Source: Poriferisodalis sp965215815 (GTDB taxonomy: Bacteria; Actinomycetota; Acidimicrobiia; Acidimicrobiales; Poriferisodalaceae). Taken from it: a stretch of 64,000 nt of DNA. The notes under the pieces were generated by a model. That model worked only from the letters and a program-made list of their open reading frames with translations, had not been told where the DNA came from and did not search any database. Numbering within the stretch: position 1 is the stretch's first letter; the number at the start of each line of letters is the position of its first letter. Shown here piece after piece: positions 45,974-54,957 of this stretch. The DNA lies in contig NZ_CBDCEO010000013.1 of the NCBI RefSeq assembly GCF_965215815.1, forward strand, positions 806,001 to 870,000. The letters are read 5' to 3'. The position numbers and the translations under genes are program-made.

Positions 45974-47641
45974 ATGACAAACAGTTCATATCCGTCATTT
46001 CACCCCAACGGGCAAACACAGCAACTGTTGATGACGGCCGAGCAGTTCAGAACAGAGTTTCCGAACGAGAACAACTACGTGGAATGGAAGGCAGGTGTCA
46101 GCCGCAAGGAGATCCAGCGGGCAATTGTCGCATTCTCCAACGCCGACGGCGGTGTGCTGCTGCTCGGCGTCGATGACAGCGGCCAGCCGACAGGCAAACC
46201 GCTGGATGCAGGTCTGGAGAAGACGCTGTGGGAGACCATCAACGACATCGAATCGCCCGGCCCGATCAAGATCCGCTCACTGACCGTCGGGAGCGTGCTG
46301 ATCACCGTCCTTTCGATCGGGCAGCGGATGCAAGGTCTGGCGCAGACATCGGATGGCGCTGCGCTGGTTCGCCGAGGCAAGCAGAATCTTCCATTGACAG
46401 GTGCAGCTCTCGTCGAGTTGGTGACAGAGCGCACACACGACAGCTTCGACAACAGCCCTTCGGAATGGTCGATCACCAAGGCGGACCCGGACCTGCTCAG
46501 GCAGCTTTGCGAGGCTCTCGATGTCGATTCAGGCCTCGACGGTTCCCGTTTGGCTGACGCGCTCGAAGAGCGAGGAATGCTCGTGCGTCGGTCCGGCGAA
46601 CCGGTGCTCACCAAGGCCGGAGCGCTGTTCTTGGTGCCAGAGGCTTCGAACGAGTTCGGCAAATGCTTCATAGAGGTCTTTCGCTTTCCGAACCCTGACG
46701 GAGAGCACGACCTTCGAAAGTCGTTTGCAGGCACCCCTGCCCAGCAGGTCGATGAGGCAACTGCATGGATCGACAACGAGCTGGGTTTCGATCTCGTAGT
46801 ACGCGGACGCAAGCGTCACGAACTTCGGCGCCTCCCGGTCAGGGCGCTCAGGGAGGTGATTGCCAATGCCGTCGCTCACCGCGACTACCAGCTAGCAGGA
46901 TCTGCGGTCGAAGTTCGAGTCACACCTCACGAGGTGACAGTGAAGTCCCCTGGAGGATTCGTCGCGCCGGTGACCAGCGAGAATCTGCGCCATGCACATG
47001 CTGCACGCAATCGGCGCATCATCCAGGCGCTGCGTGCGTTCGGTCTCGCGGAAGACGCAGGGCGCGGCATCCGGGTGGTCTTGGAGGAAATGGCTGAGGA
47101 TCTTCGAGTAGAGCCCACGTTCGCCGAAGATCCTGCCGGACACATCACGGTCCGGCTGCCGATGGAGAGCCCAGTCTCACCTGAAGAACGTGCGTGGGCG
47201 CGTGAACTCGAACAGCGGACCGTTTTGCAGCCGGAGGACCGGCGTGTACTGATCGAGGCGGCTCGAGGAGTCGAACTCTCTAACGCCAGCGTCCGGTCGC
47301 TTCTCCACGCCGATAGTTCAACGGCACGCCAGAGCCTGCAGCGGCTACGTGACGCCGGCTTCCTCGTCCAAGACGGTGAGCGTCGCGGCACCCGGTACTA
47401 CATCGCGCCTGGTCTTCGACGCCCTGCTTGGGTTGGCTTGGACCGCGTCGGCATGCAGTCCGCAATCTTGGACATGGCCAACTCGGGTCCCGTCACCAAC
47501 GCAGCCGTACGCGAAGTCATGGGTCTCTCACGATCTGAGGCTGTAGCTGTGCTCCGAAACTTGGTGGCGCACGGACAGCTCGAACTTCGTGGCTCCAAGC
47601 GTGGCTCGCACTATGTGCTGCCCGGCAGCGACCAGTTATAG
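45974..47641 (+). CDS. AlbA_2/Schlafen-type DNA-binding protein with ATPase-like and winged-helix domains
   Basis: This 555-residue protein has an N-terminal AlbA_2 domain (about 25-150): NYVEWKAGVSRKEIQRAIVAFSNADGGVLLLGVDDSG. The middle (about 190-360) carries RALREVIANAVAHRDYQLAG and NRRIIQALRAFGLAEDAGRGI, like the HATPase_c_4 domain of RecG-like regulators. The C-terminal 150 residues look like two winged helices (VELSNASVRSLLHADSSTARQSLQRL and GPVTNAAVREVMGLSRSEAVAVL). Such proteins act as regulators and, in some systems, in defence. It is divergent from groES, starts from a leaderless-looking promoter, and opens the accessory pocket between groES and tsaD. Its target is unknown. Confidence 0.8.
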   Translation: MTNSSYPSFHPNGQTQQLLMTAEQFRTEFPNENNYVEWKAGVSRKEIQRAIVAFSNADGGVLLLGVDDSGQPTGKPLDAGLEKTLWETINDIESPGPIKIRSLTVGSVLITVLSIGQRMQGLAQTSDGAALVRRGKQNLPLTGAALVELVTERTHDSFDNSPSEWSITKADPDLLRQLCEALDVDSGLDGSRLADALEERGMLVRRSGEPVLTKAGALFLVPEASNEFGKCFIEVFRFPNPDGEHDLRKSFAGTPAQQVDEATAWIDNELGFDLVVRGRKRHELRRLPVRALREVIANAVAHRDYQLAGSAVEVRVTPHEVTVKSPGGFVAPVTSENLRHAHAARNRRIIQALRAFGLAEDAGRGIRVVLEEMAEDLRVEPTFAEDPAGHITVRLPMESPVSPEERAWARELEQRTVLQPEDRRVLIEAARGVELSNASVRSLLHADSSTARQSLQRLRDAGFLVQDGERRGTRYYIAPGLRRPAWVGLDRVGMQSAILDMANSGPVTNAAVREVMGLSRSEAVAVLRNLVAHGQLELRGSKRGSHYVLPGSDQL

Positions 47642-47687
47642 CGACGCTTTGTCGCCACGCTGGCTCAATCCGGAAGGGGATGTCAAG

Positions 47688-48167
47688 TTATGGGCTTGAC
47701 GCAGGCTCGTTCGGCTCTTCGCATCCAAGCTCTTCTAGATGGTCTATTGCAACAATCACCATGTCGTTCGCCATGCGATTGAGATCATTGGTCCATTGGA
47801 GCGCGTCGGCGTCAAGCTCGTGGGCGAGTGGCGGGAGACTTTCCTCGTCAATAGACGCCATAGTTGCCACGAGAGACAACTGCAACACGCTTGCCCAGCC
47901 GTCGCAGTGTGGATGCCCGCCTGCCTCCGTGTAATCCACCTCCGTGTAATCCACGCCCGTGACATCTCTGCACGCTTCGATGTAGTTGACGTAAGCGGGG
48001 TGGAACTCGACGATCGCGCCGGTGCGATTGTCTGCCCAACCCTTGGCAGACCCGGCATCCAGCCATGCCTGAGCAGCCATACCGCACTCCCACTCCGGGG
48101 AACCCGGCTCGTAGCCATCGGAGCATCCAGCCAACAGGATCGCTAATACAGCTAGTGCTCGCTTCAC
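47688..48167 (-). CDS. Hypothetical lipoprotein
   Basis: This 159-residue protein has a short signal peptide ending in the lipobox LLAGC, so it should be a membrane-anchored lipoprotein. The mature part is acidic, with conserved-looking cysteines (WECGMAAQAWL, CRDVTGVDYTE, HPHCDG, ELGCEEP) that could form disulfides. A duplicated VDYTE pentapeptide arises from a 15-bp tandem duplication. No family is recognised. Confidence 0.65.
   Translation of the reverse strand: MKRALAVLAILLAGCSDGYEPGSPEWECGMAAQAWLDAGSAKGWADNRTGAIVEFHPAYVNYIEACRDVTGVDYTEVDYTEAGGHPHCDGWASVLQLSLVATMASIDEESLPPLAHELDADALQWTNDLNRMANDMVIVAIDHLEELGCEEPNEPASSP
47924..47953. repeat. 15-bp perfect tandem duplication in the lipoprotein gene
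   Basis: Two identical copies of CCTCCGTGTAATCCA lie head to tail and give the VDYTE-VDYTE duplication. Identity suggests recent origin. Confidence 0.9.
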
Positions 48168-48243
48168 TTGATCCCCCTGCGAAGGTCAGTTCAGTCTCAG
48201 CCGTCTAGCGGCCTTGACGGGGACCCGTTAGTCGGTCCGGTTG

Positions 48244-48495
48244 TTATGGGTGTTTGCTTGTGGTCGTTGTCGGTTGGTGTAGAGCAGCGTAGGCGGCGGG
48301 GGTGAGCCCGCCGAGTGATCGGTGGGGCCGGTGGTGGTTGTAGTCGTTTCGCCAGTCCTCGGTGACGACTCGGGCTTCGAGCAGGTTGGCGAAGTCCTCG
48401 ATGTTGAGGTATTCGTCGCGCAGGCGTCCGTTGAACGATTCGATCCAGCCGTTCTCCCAGGGGGAGCCGGGCTCGATGTCGGCGGTGTCGGTGCC
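48244..48495 (-). pseudogene. IS3/IS481-type transposase relic, C-terminal part
   Basis: A minus-strand frame without a start gives IEPGSPWENGWIESFNGRLRDE, then YLNIEDFANLLEARVV, DWRNDYNHHRPHRSLGGLTP and AAYAALHQP before a stop at 48244. This is the end of a DDE-type rve integrase domain, including the catalytic Glu in NGWIESFNGRLRDE. The N-terminal and first Asp motifs are missing. No clear terminal inverted repeats were found. It marks past IS activity in this pocket. Confidence 0.85.
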
Positions 48496-48618
48496 CGAGG
48501 TGTCCGTCGGCCCAACTGCATGAGAACGCGACTACCGGCGAGCACTCACACCAGTCCGAAGTGCCTCTTAGGCTTAGCCACTGGCAACGATGACCGGGCC
48601 ACGGCCGGGGAGGCAGCC

Positions 48619-49131
48619 ATGTCGAAGGCACGCAGCAAGAGCCGTCAATGGAACGGTCGGGATTACTACGCCGTGCTAGGGAGACGCGAAGACCGCAAAC
48701 GCTGGTGGTTGGCGCGCCGCTACGGCTTTCTGAACGGCGGCGGAGGCAAACGCTATTGGCTGCCGCTACAACATCTTGAGCCTGGTCACCGCGTCTTTGC
48801 CCATGTGGCCGGATGCGGATATGTCGGCGTCGGGGAAGTGACCGGCCGAATGAGGCCGATCGGCGACGCGACCGTGACCGTCAACGGCGAAGAAGGGCAG
48901 CTGATCGAGCAGCCTGACATCCCCTCGTACTTCGTTGATGCCGCGGCCTCGGACGACGAAAACACGATCGAGATGGTGGTCCCGGTCGAATGGAACGTCA
49001 CCCCCCGCGACATCGGGGACGCATTTTGGGAACAGGGGCTGCGTGCCTACCGGAACACGGCCTGCAAGCTGACTGATCAGAACACCATCGACAGAGTCTT
49101 GGCCGAGTTCGGCCTCGACACCCCCTCATAG
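48619..49131 (+). CDS. PUA/EVE-like domain protein of unknown function
   Basis: This 170-residue protein begins WNGRDYYAVLGRREDRKRWWLARRYGFLNGGGG and has the segment LEPGHRVFAHVAGCGYVGVGEVTG, a pattern of PUA-like or EVE/ASCH folds that bind modified bases or RNA. The C-terminal TIDRVLAEFGLD helix is typical of related accessory proteins. ATG at 48619 has GGGGAGG upstream; longer in-frame starts run through the transposase relic. It sits between the IS relic and tsaD. Relatives are often encoded near restriction or defence genes, so a role in sensing modified DNA is possible but unproved. Confidence 0.6.
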   Translation: MSKARSKSRQWNGRDYYAVLGRREDRKRWWLARRYGFLNGGGGKRYWLPLQHLEPGHRVFAHVAGCGYVGVGEVTGRMRPIGDATVTVNGEEGQLIEQPDIPSYFVDAAASDDENTIEMVVPVEWNVTPRDIGDAFWEQGLRAYRNTACKLTDQNTIDRVLAEFGLDTPS

Positions 49132-49181
49132 CCTCGCTCTTCCCGACCCTCGACGAAGGTATCGCTGAGCGGAGTTGTGCA

Positions 49182-49247
49182 GAGTTATGACGCGATAGCG
49201 CAATGCTGCCAAGCATTGGGGTGAAGGACACTATCCCTACATAACTC
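49182..49247. other. Nested inverted repeats, candidate structured RNA or recombination site
   Basis: Outer arms GAGTTATG (49182-49189) and CATAACTC (49240-49247) pair perfectly. Inside are GATAG (49194-49198) with CTATC (49231-49235), and a hairpin CAATGCT-N4-AGCATTG (49201-49218). The three stems nest in order in the 250-bp gap between two convergent genes. No open frame or T-run is present. The rest of 49132-49381 shows no gene. Confidence 0.45.
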
Positions 49248-49381
49248 GGCCACTCTCCGGGATGGCTCAGCAAGGGCGAGCCTGATCGATGAGTTTTCCA
49301 GGGATGCCGGCTGCGAGTCCGATCTGGGACGCCGGGAGGGATGGGGCTCAGGTTGCCGAGCGGCGGCTCAGGACACGGAAG

Positions 49382-50389
49382 TCAGTTGAGAAAGTTGATG
49401 CGCAGGTTGGGATCGGCGCCGCTGTCAAGGGCTGACGGGCCGTGGCTGGCCAGTCGATACCAGGCGGTCGCGGCGATCATCGCCGCGTTGTCGGTGCACA
49501 TCGCACGACTGGGCAGGTAGGCGTTGATGCCGTCTTCCATGCAGATGTCGAGCGTGCGTTCACGCAGCGCACTGTTGGCCGCCACGCCGCCGGCCAGGCA
49601 GATGACCGCTGCGCCGACATCGCGAGCTGCCCGGCGAGCCTTGTGGGTGAGCACGTCGACCACGCAGGCCTGGAACGAAGCCGCAACGTCGGCCGTGTCG
49701 ACCTCCGGGTGCGCTCGCACCCAGTTGATGACGGCGGTCTTGATGCCCGAGAACGAGAACTCGTAGCCGTCGTCCAGCATGGCTCTCGTCAGCGGAACCG
49801 CAGTGGGGTCTCCGTCGTTTGCCAAACGGTCGATGGCAGGACCGCCCGGGTAGCCCAGCCCGAGGTAGCGGGCGACTTTGTCGAAGGCTTCCCCGGCAGC
49901 GTCGTCGCGGGTGGCGCCCAGCAGGCGGTAGCGCCCGTGGCCTTCGAACGTGATCAGCATCGTGTGCCCGCCCGAGACCAGCAAGGTGACGAGCGGGAAC
50001 TGAACCTCGGCGTCGTGTTCGTCGAGCAATGCTGCGTACAGGTGCGCCTCGTGGTGATTGATGCCGATATAGGGGACATCCCACACGAGCGCCAGCGCCT
50101 TGGCGGCGGCTACGCCCACGAGCAGGCTGCCGATGAGGCCGGGGCCGCAGGTGGCCGCCACGGCGTCGATGTCGCTGTCGGCCGCGCCGGCTTCCACCAG
50201 CGCTTCGGCCACCACCGGGGTGATGAGCGCCTCGTGGGCGCGCCCCGCGATCTCGGGCACGACACCGCCGTAACGGGCGTGCAGGTCCACCTGACTGCTG
50301 ACGATGCTTGAGCGCACCTCATGACCGTTGTCAACGACCGCTGCAGCCGTCTCGTCGCAGGACGTCTCGATGCCCAAGATGGTCGTCAT
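49382..50389 (-). CDS. tsaD: tRNA t6A synthesis protein TsaD
   Basis: This 335-residue Kae1/Gcp family protein transfers threonylcarbamoyl to adenosine-37 of ANN-decoding tRNAs. It has TTILGIETSCDETAAAVVD, the metal-binding INHHEAHLYAAL, LLVSGGHTMLI, AAGEAFDKVARYLGLGYPGGPAID and CLAGGVAANSALRE. ATG at 50389 overlaps the rimI stop by 4 bp, so the four genes tsaE-tsaB-rimI-tsaD are translationally chained. The last gene of that chain lies beside the accessory pocket. Confidence 0.97.
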   Translation of the reverse strand: MTTILGIETSCDETAAAVVDNGHEVRSSIVSSQVDLHARYGGVVPEIAGRAHEALITPVVAEALVEAGAADSDIDAVAATCGPGLIGSLLVGVAAAKALALVWDVPYIGINHHEAHLYAALLDEHDAEVQFPLVTLLVSGGHTMLITFEGHGRYRLLGATRDDAAGEAFDKVARYLGLGYPGGPAIDRLANDGDPTAVPLTRAMLDDGYEFSFSGIKTAVINWVRAHPEVDTADVAASFQACVVDVLTHKARRAARDVGAAVICLAGGVAANSALRERTLDICMEDGINAYLPSRAMCTDNAAMIAATAWYRLASHGPSALDSGADPNLRINFLN

Positions 50390-51003
50390 TGCGGCTGTAC
50401 CCCTGACGTCGTAACCCCCAAGCTGGCCGCGATGACATCGAGGCGATTGCCGTGCTCTGAGCTGTCGATGTCGTGGCACCACATCACTAGGGCATCCTCA
50501 CGCCTTCCGTCGGGTCCGTCCCGGTAGTAGTCCGAGCGCGTTCCGACGGGCGCATAGCCGAACCAGCGGTACAGCCGTTGCGCCGCAGCGTTCGACGCCC
50601 GCACCTCCAGCGTCAACGCTTCCAGCCCGTTGATGCGGCGGGCTTGTTGATGCAGTTCCAGCAGCAGCCGAGCACCCACGCCGCTGCCCTGGCACTCGGG
50701 ATGGACGGCCACCGAGGTGATGTGACCCTCGCCGGCGACGATCATGAAGCCGCCGTAGCCGATGACTCCGGTAGAGCGACCACCCGGTCCGACCGCGGCG
50801 GCCACGCGGTACACCCGGTCACCGGTGTGGCGCAGCTCATCGAGATAGAGCGACATCGACCACGGTCGCGGGTACACCAACTGGTCGATGCGCCTGATGT
50901 CACGCAAGTGCTTGCGGCTCATCGGGCAGATGAGCACTCGTCGGGTGGCGGCCGGTCCCGCAGCGGCCGGCGCCGGAGCGTTCGGCGCGTAGGGGGTGCT
51001 CAC
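50386..51003 (-). CDS. rimI: Ribosomal protein alanine N-acetyltransferase
   Basis: This 205-residue GNAT acetyltransferase has the acetyl-CoA loop VHPECQGSGVGARLLLEL and LEVRASNAAAQRLYRWFGYAPVGTRSDYY, the RimI-type motif. It has a Pro/Ala-rich N-terminal leader of about 22 residues, and a C-terminal extension. GTG at 51003 overlaps tsaB by 4 bp. The position between tsaB and tsaD is the normal actinobacterial one. Confidence 0.9.
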   Translation of the reverse strand: MSTPYAPNAPAPAAAGPAATRRVLICPMSRKHLRDIRRIDQLVYPRPWSMSLYLDELRHTGDRVYRVAAAVGPGGRSTGVIGYGGFMIVAGEGHITSVAVHPECQGSGVGARLLLELHQQARRINGLEALTLEVRASNAAAQRLYRWFGYAPVGTRSDYYRDGPDGRREDALVMWCHDIDSSEHGNRLDVIAASLGVTTSGVQPQ

Positions 51004-51698
51004 GACCGCTCCCGCTGCTGCCAGTTGATGCGGGCGTCAGGGGCACGCAGGTACAGCGGCACGATCTCCGACGGGCTGACGAACTCCTCGCGCAGCGCCC
51101 GGGCGTGCGCCAGCTCCACCAGCGCGCCGGCATTGGGATGGCGCAGTCCTTCCCGGCCGATCTCGGCGCCTCTCACCGCCCCGAGCTCGTCCGCGTAGCG
51201 CTGGGCGCCATCGCCGACGATCAGGGTCTCCTGGCCGAGTGCCATCAGTTGTCCTGCAACGTCGGCGGGCTGGTCGACCGCCGGGGGACTCAGGAGCTGG
51301 ATGCCGCCGGGTGCGCGCCGGTAGGTGGCGTAGAAGATCTCACCCCGGCGGGCGTCCACCGTCGAGACGATCAGCCGATCGCTGAACCGCGCCGGGAACG
51401 CTGTGAGGTCGAGACTGGAAACGCCGATCATCGGGATCCGGCAGGCATGCGCTATGGCCTTCGCCGTGGCCAGCCCCACCCGCAGGCCGGTGAACAGGCC
51501 CGGGCCGATGTCCACCGCCACGAGGCCCAGCTGGGACAGCTTCATCTGTGCCTGTTCGCACAGGAACTGGATCGCCGGGACGAGCGTCTCTGCGTGGCGC
51601 CGGTCGCGGGTGGTGTGGAACGAGGCGATGATGCCCTCGTGCCCGCCGATGGCCACGCCGACCTGGGGCGTCGCAGTCTCGATGCCGAGCACTAACAC
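51000..51698 (-). CDS. tsaB: tRNA t6A synthesis protein TsaB
   Basis: This 232-residue partner of TsaD has LVLGIETATPQVGVAIGG, TRDRRHAETLVPAIQFL and GPGLFTGLRVGLATAKAIAHA, the usual ASKHA-fold motifs without the metal-binding His pair of TsaD. GTG at 51698 places the conserved start first and overlaps the tsaE stop by 7 bp. GGAG lies upstream within tsaE. Confidence 0.94.
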   Translation of the reverse strand: MLVLGIETATPQVGVAIGGHEGIIASFHTTRDRRHAETLVPAIQFLCEQAQMKLSQLGLVAVDIGPGLFTGLRVGLATAKAIAHACRIPMIGVSSLDLTAFPARFSDRLIVSTVDARRGEIFYATYRRAPGGIQLLSPPAVDQPADVAGQLMALGQETLIVGDGAQRYADELGAVRGAEIGREGLRHPNAGALVELAHARALREEFVSPSEIVPLYLRAPDARINWQQRERS

Positions 51699-52195
51699 GT
51701 CTCGTCTCCCGAAGGGCCGTGCATGTTCCACGCCTCGGCGAGCGCGCCGGCGCGTGCCTGCCAACTGGGACCGACGGTATCGACGTCGAACATGCGGATG
51801 TCGGGGTGCTCTGCCGGACTCGCGAGACTGATCCGTACGCGCAGGAAATCTCGCGGCAACTCAGGAATGATGACCTCGCCCCATTCCACGCACACCACGG
51901 CGTCGTCGTCGAGCAGCTCGGGCAGGTCCAGGTCGAGCACCTCACCAAGGCTGTCAAGCCGGTAGACGTCGAGGTGATGCAGCCGGATCCGTCCCTGGAA
52001 GCTCTGCGCCAAGGTGAAGGTGGGGCTGGTGACCTGCTCGATGACTCCCAGGGCTGCCGCCAGCCCCTGGGTGAAGACGGTCTTGCCAGCCCCGAGGTCG
52101 CCTGAGAGCAGCACCACGTCGCCAGGGCGCAGCAACGGCTCAAGCGCTGCGGCGACCTCCCGTGTCGCTTCGGCACTCGTCGTCCGGAACTGCAT
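51692..52195 (-). CDS. tsaE: tRNA t6A synthesis ATPase TsaE
   Basis: This 167-residue P-loop ATPase has LLSGDLGAGKTVFTQGLAAALG (Walker A), VTSPTFTLAQSFQG and HHLDVYRLD, then CVEWGEVI (Walker B). Length is typical. It is the first of the four t6A genes, 12 bp after alr. Confidence 0.95.
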   Translation of the reverse strand: MQFRTTSAEATREVAAALEPLLRPGDVVLLSGDLGAGKTVFTQGLAAALGVIEQVTSPTFTLAQSFQGRIRLHHLDVYRLDSLGEVLDLDLPELLDDDAVVCVEWGEVIIPELPRDFLRVRISLASPAEHPDIRMFDVDTVGPSWQARAGALAEAWNMHGPSGDETC

Positions 52196-52207
52196 AACGG
52201 AGCTTGT

Positions 52208-53455
52208 CTAGCGCGCCTCGCCGGTGACGGGACCGCATTGGGCGGCATCTGTGCGGCGGTAGACGCGGGGGACGCGCAATGAGATCCCCGTGAGCACTTC
52301 ATACGGGCTGCGGCCAGACCATCGAGCAAGATCGGCGATGGTGATGCGCTCGTCGCCGTGGGTGCCCACGAGGGTGACGCGGTCGCCGTTGTAGGCGCTG
52401 GAATCGCCGATGTTCACCATCGTCTGGTCCATGCAGACATGGCCGACGACGGGGTGCGGGACGCCGTCGACGAGCACGCTTGCCCCCTCCCCTGTCGATC
52501 CAGATCCGAGCGAGCGGGCGTATCCGTCGGCATATCCCACCGGCAGGGTGATCACCCGGGTCTGTTGGGGCGCAGTCCAGGTGCTGCCGTAGCCGACAGA
52601 CGCTCCGGCTGGCACAACCTTGAAGTAGACGACCTCGCTGTGCCATGACATCACGGGTTCGGTCGGCAAGGCGGCCGCAATCTCGGGCTTCGGGGAGACC
52701 CCGTACAGCGCGATGCCGGGGCGCACGCGGTCGAGATGTGCTTCGGGCAAGCGAGCTATCGCTGCGGAGGCGGCCATGTGGCGCATCGGGGTCCGCAGCG
52801 AGCGGCGCTCGTAGAAGCTCACCGCTTCGCTGAAGCGATCCAGCTGTGTGCGGGCGTCGGAGAGATCGGCGGCATCGGCGTTGGCGAAGTGGCTGAACAC
52901 GCCTTCGATGCGCACCGACTCACAGCGCAGCGAGGCCTCGACCAGGCGGTCGGCGTTGTAGTGGTGGATGCCGATGCGCTCCATGCCGGTGTCGATCTTG
53001 AGATGCGCCCGGGCGGTGCCACCCACAGCAGCAGCTGCTTCGTCGATCTGGCGCAGCTTCTCCACCGACGGTGCCGTGAGGATCAGGTCATGGGTGACGA
53101 ACAGCGGGATCTGCCGCTTGACGGCGCCGCCGAGGACATGAATATCGATAGTGACGCCTGCGGCGCGCAGCGCCAGCGCTTCCTCGACGTATGCGACGGC
53201 CACACAGGACACGCCGGCCCCCTGCAACGCCAGCCCGATTGGCGCGATGCCATGGCCATAGGCGTTGGCCTTGACGACGGGCACCACCTCCGAGCTGCCG
53301 ACATGTCGACGGATCGCGGCCAGGTTTCGCTCGAGCGCGCCGAGATCGATGTCGCACCAGGTCGGACGCATCTCCGATGCGTCGGTTGGAGGCAGACGCA
53401 AGTCGGTTGGAGGCAGTTGCAAGTCGGCGGCATCGGCCATCGCGTCGAAGGTCAT
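52208..53455 (-). CDS. alr: Alanine racemase
   Basis: This 415-residue PLP enzyme makes D-alanine for the cell wall. The pyridoxal lysine is in VVKANAYGHGIAPIGLAL. HLKIDTGMERIG, LYGVSPKPE, SVGYGSTWTAPQQT and GHVCMDQTMVNIG (with the second catalytic region) follow, and VLTGISLRVPRVY ends the protein. A leader of about 28 residues before RPTWCDIDL contains a 21-bp duplicated unit. ATG at 53455 overlaps the nnr stop by 4 bp. Confidence 0.97.
   Translation of the reverse strand: MTFDAMADAADLQLPPTDLRLPPTDASEMRPTWCDIDLGALERNLAAIRRHVGSSEVVPVVKANAYGHGIAPIGLALQGAGVSCVAVAYVEEALALRAAGVTIDIHVLGGAVKRQIPLFVTHDLILTAPSVEKLRQIDEAAAAVGGTARAHLKIDTGMERIGIHHYNADRLVEASLRCESVRIEGVFSHFANADAADLSDARTQLDRFSEAVSFYERRSLRTPMRHMAASAAIARLPEAHLDRVRPGIALYGVSPKPEIAAALPTEPVMSWHSEVVYFKVVPAGASVGYGSTWTAPQQTRVITLPVGYADGYARSLGSGSTGEGASVLVDGVPHPVVGHVCMDQTMVNIGDSSAYNGDRVTLVGTHGDERITIADLARWSGRSPYEVLTGISLRVPRVYRRTDAAQCGPVTGEAR
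53381..53422. repeat. 21-bp tandem duplication in the alr leader
   Basis: Two 21-bp units (GTCGGTTGGAGGCAG-N6 each) lie head to tail, differing at two or three positions. They give the repeated LPPTD segment just before the enzyme's conserved start. Confidence 0.85.
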
Positions 53456-54909
53456 GGGCCTCTGCGATCCGCCGGCGCGGCGCTCAACTCGGCTCTGGCG
53501 GCTTCGAGCAGGTCCGCCTGCGCGCTCGCAAGCAGCGGCGTCGAGCCAGTGACTCCCCCCGCGGTCGCGATGCTGGCTGTTCGGCCGTGCCAGTGCGCCG
53601 CAGCGGCAACGCTCGTTGCAATATCGTCGAGATCGCGTCCCGGAGCCTCCCCCGCCAGCACCGCGGCGATCACGCCGGAGAGCACGTCGCCCGAGCCAGC
53701 GGTCGCCAGACGCTCGGTGCCCGACGCGACAGCCAGCACAGTCGACGAACCGGATTCGCTCGGGGGCGCAGACACGAGTGTCGTCGGCCCCTTCAGCAGC
53801 ACGATGACGCCAAGCGCCGCAGCGGCTTGACGCACCACATCGAACCGGTCAGCCGCGGGCGGACCGCCAGCGAGCCGGGCGAATTCCCCGTCGTGCGGTG
53901 TGAGGACAGTGGGCGCTGTTCGCGGACTCAGGCACTCGGGACGGTCCCCAACAGCCGACAGGGCGTCGGCGTCGACAACCAACGGCACCGGGCACTCGGA
54001 GATGAAGCAAGCCATCTGGGCCGACGCCGTGGGGTCGGTGCCGATGCCAGGACCGATGACGGCTGCGTCGAAGCGTTCGATGCCCTCGAGTGAGGCGTCC
54101 GTCCAGTTGCCCGGTCGAAGGTCGCGAGCAACCGCCTCGGCAGGCCGTGCCACGTCGGCCGCGCGCAGGCCCGGCGAGCTGATGACGACCATGCCCGCTC
54201 CCGCCTGCTGGGCGGCTGCGCACACGAGATGGCCGGCGCCACGCATTTGCGGCGAACCCGCGATGACCCGCACGGCTCGGCGCCACTTGTGCGCTGTCGG
54301 CTCCGGGCTCCGCAGTGCCATGTCGGCATCGGCATCAGTGACGAGCCACGACGTTGCCCCGCTCGTGTCGAGGCCGATGGGAGCCAGCTGCACCTCGCCG
54401 GCGGCTGCAGCACCGGGATACAGCAGCAAGCCTGGCTTGAACGCTCCAAATGTGATGGTCGACGTCGCAGGCCAGCAGCCGTGGTCTTCACCGGTCAGCG
54501 CGTCGATGCCCGACGGGATGTCGACTGCCAGCACGGGCACAGGCGGCGGGCGATCCGCACCCCACGATCCGCGCAGGCCCGTTCCGTACGCGGCATCGAT
54601 CACAAGGTCCCACGGCGCCGAGGTTCCCGGGGCAGCATTGGCCGCTGCGACAAGTTCGAGTGCCTCGGTCGGCATCACGATGCGACAGCGAACACCCCAT
54701 CGCTCCAGCGCCGTTGCCGCCACCCGACCGTCTGCCCCGTTGTTGCCCTTGCCGGCGGCCACAAGCACACGGCGCCCGTAGGTGCCACCCATCATCCGGC
54801 GGGCCTCGATGGCAACGGCCGCGCCGGCGCGGGCGACGAGCACATCGGTGCCCTCGGGCGCGGCCGCGTCGATCTCGGCCATCTCGGCCGGTGTCACGAT
54901 CGGGATCAC
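53452..54909 (-). CDS. nnr: Bifunctional NAD(P)H-hydrate repair enzyme
   Basis: This 485-residue enzyme has an N-terminal epimerase half (VLVAAGKGNNGADGRVAA, LAVDIPSGIDALTG) and a C-terminal ADP/ATP-dependent dehydratase half (AVIGPGIGTDPTASAQM, LVVDADALSAVGD, VLTPHDGEFARL and TAGSGDVLSGVIAAVLAG). Together they restore damaged NADHX and NADPHX. GTG at 54909 has GGGAG about nine bases upstream; an earlier GTG at 54945 is possible. The middle position between acpS and alr is conserved in the phylum. Confidence 0.93.
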   Translation of the reverse strand: MIPIVTPAEMAEIDAAAPEGTDVLVARAGAAVAIEARRMMGGTYGRRVLVAAGKGNNGADGRVAATALERWGVRCRIVMPTEALELVAAANAAPGTSAPWDLVIDAAYGTGLRGSWGADRPPPVPVLAVDIPSGIDALTGEDHGCWPATSTITFGAFKPGLLLYPGAAAAGEVQLAPIGLDTSGATSWLVTDADADMALRSPEPTAHKWRRAVRVIAGSPQMRGAGHLVCAAAQQAGAGMVVISSPGLRAADVARPAEAVARDLRPGNWTDASLEGIERFDAAVIGPGIGTDPTASAQMACFISECPVPLVVDADALSAVGDRPECLSPRTAPTVLTPHDGEFARLAGGPPAADRFDVVRQAAAALGVIVLLKGPTTLVSAPPSESGSSTVLAVASGTERLATAGSGDVLSGVIAAVLAGEAPGRDLDDIATSVAAAAHWHGRTASIATAGGVTGSTPLLASAQADLLEAARAELSAAPADRRGP

Positions 54910-54957
54910 GGCGTCAGCTCCCTGCCGGCTCGCAGCCGCCCGCACACCAGCACTCGC

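Noticed and set aside
48244..48631. Complete insertion sequence
   Set aside because: Only the C-terminal third of a transposase is present, without a start, first catalytic Asp motifs or terminal inverted repeats.
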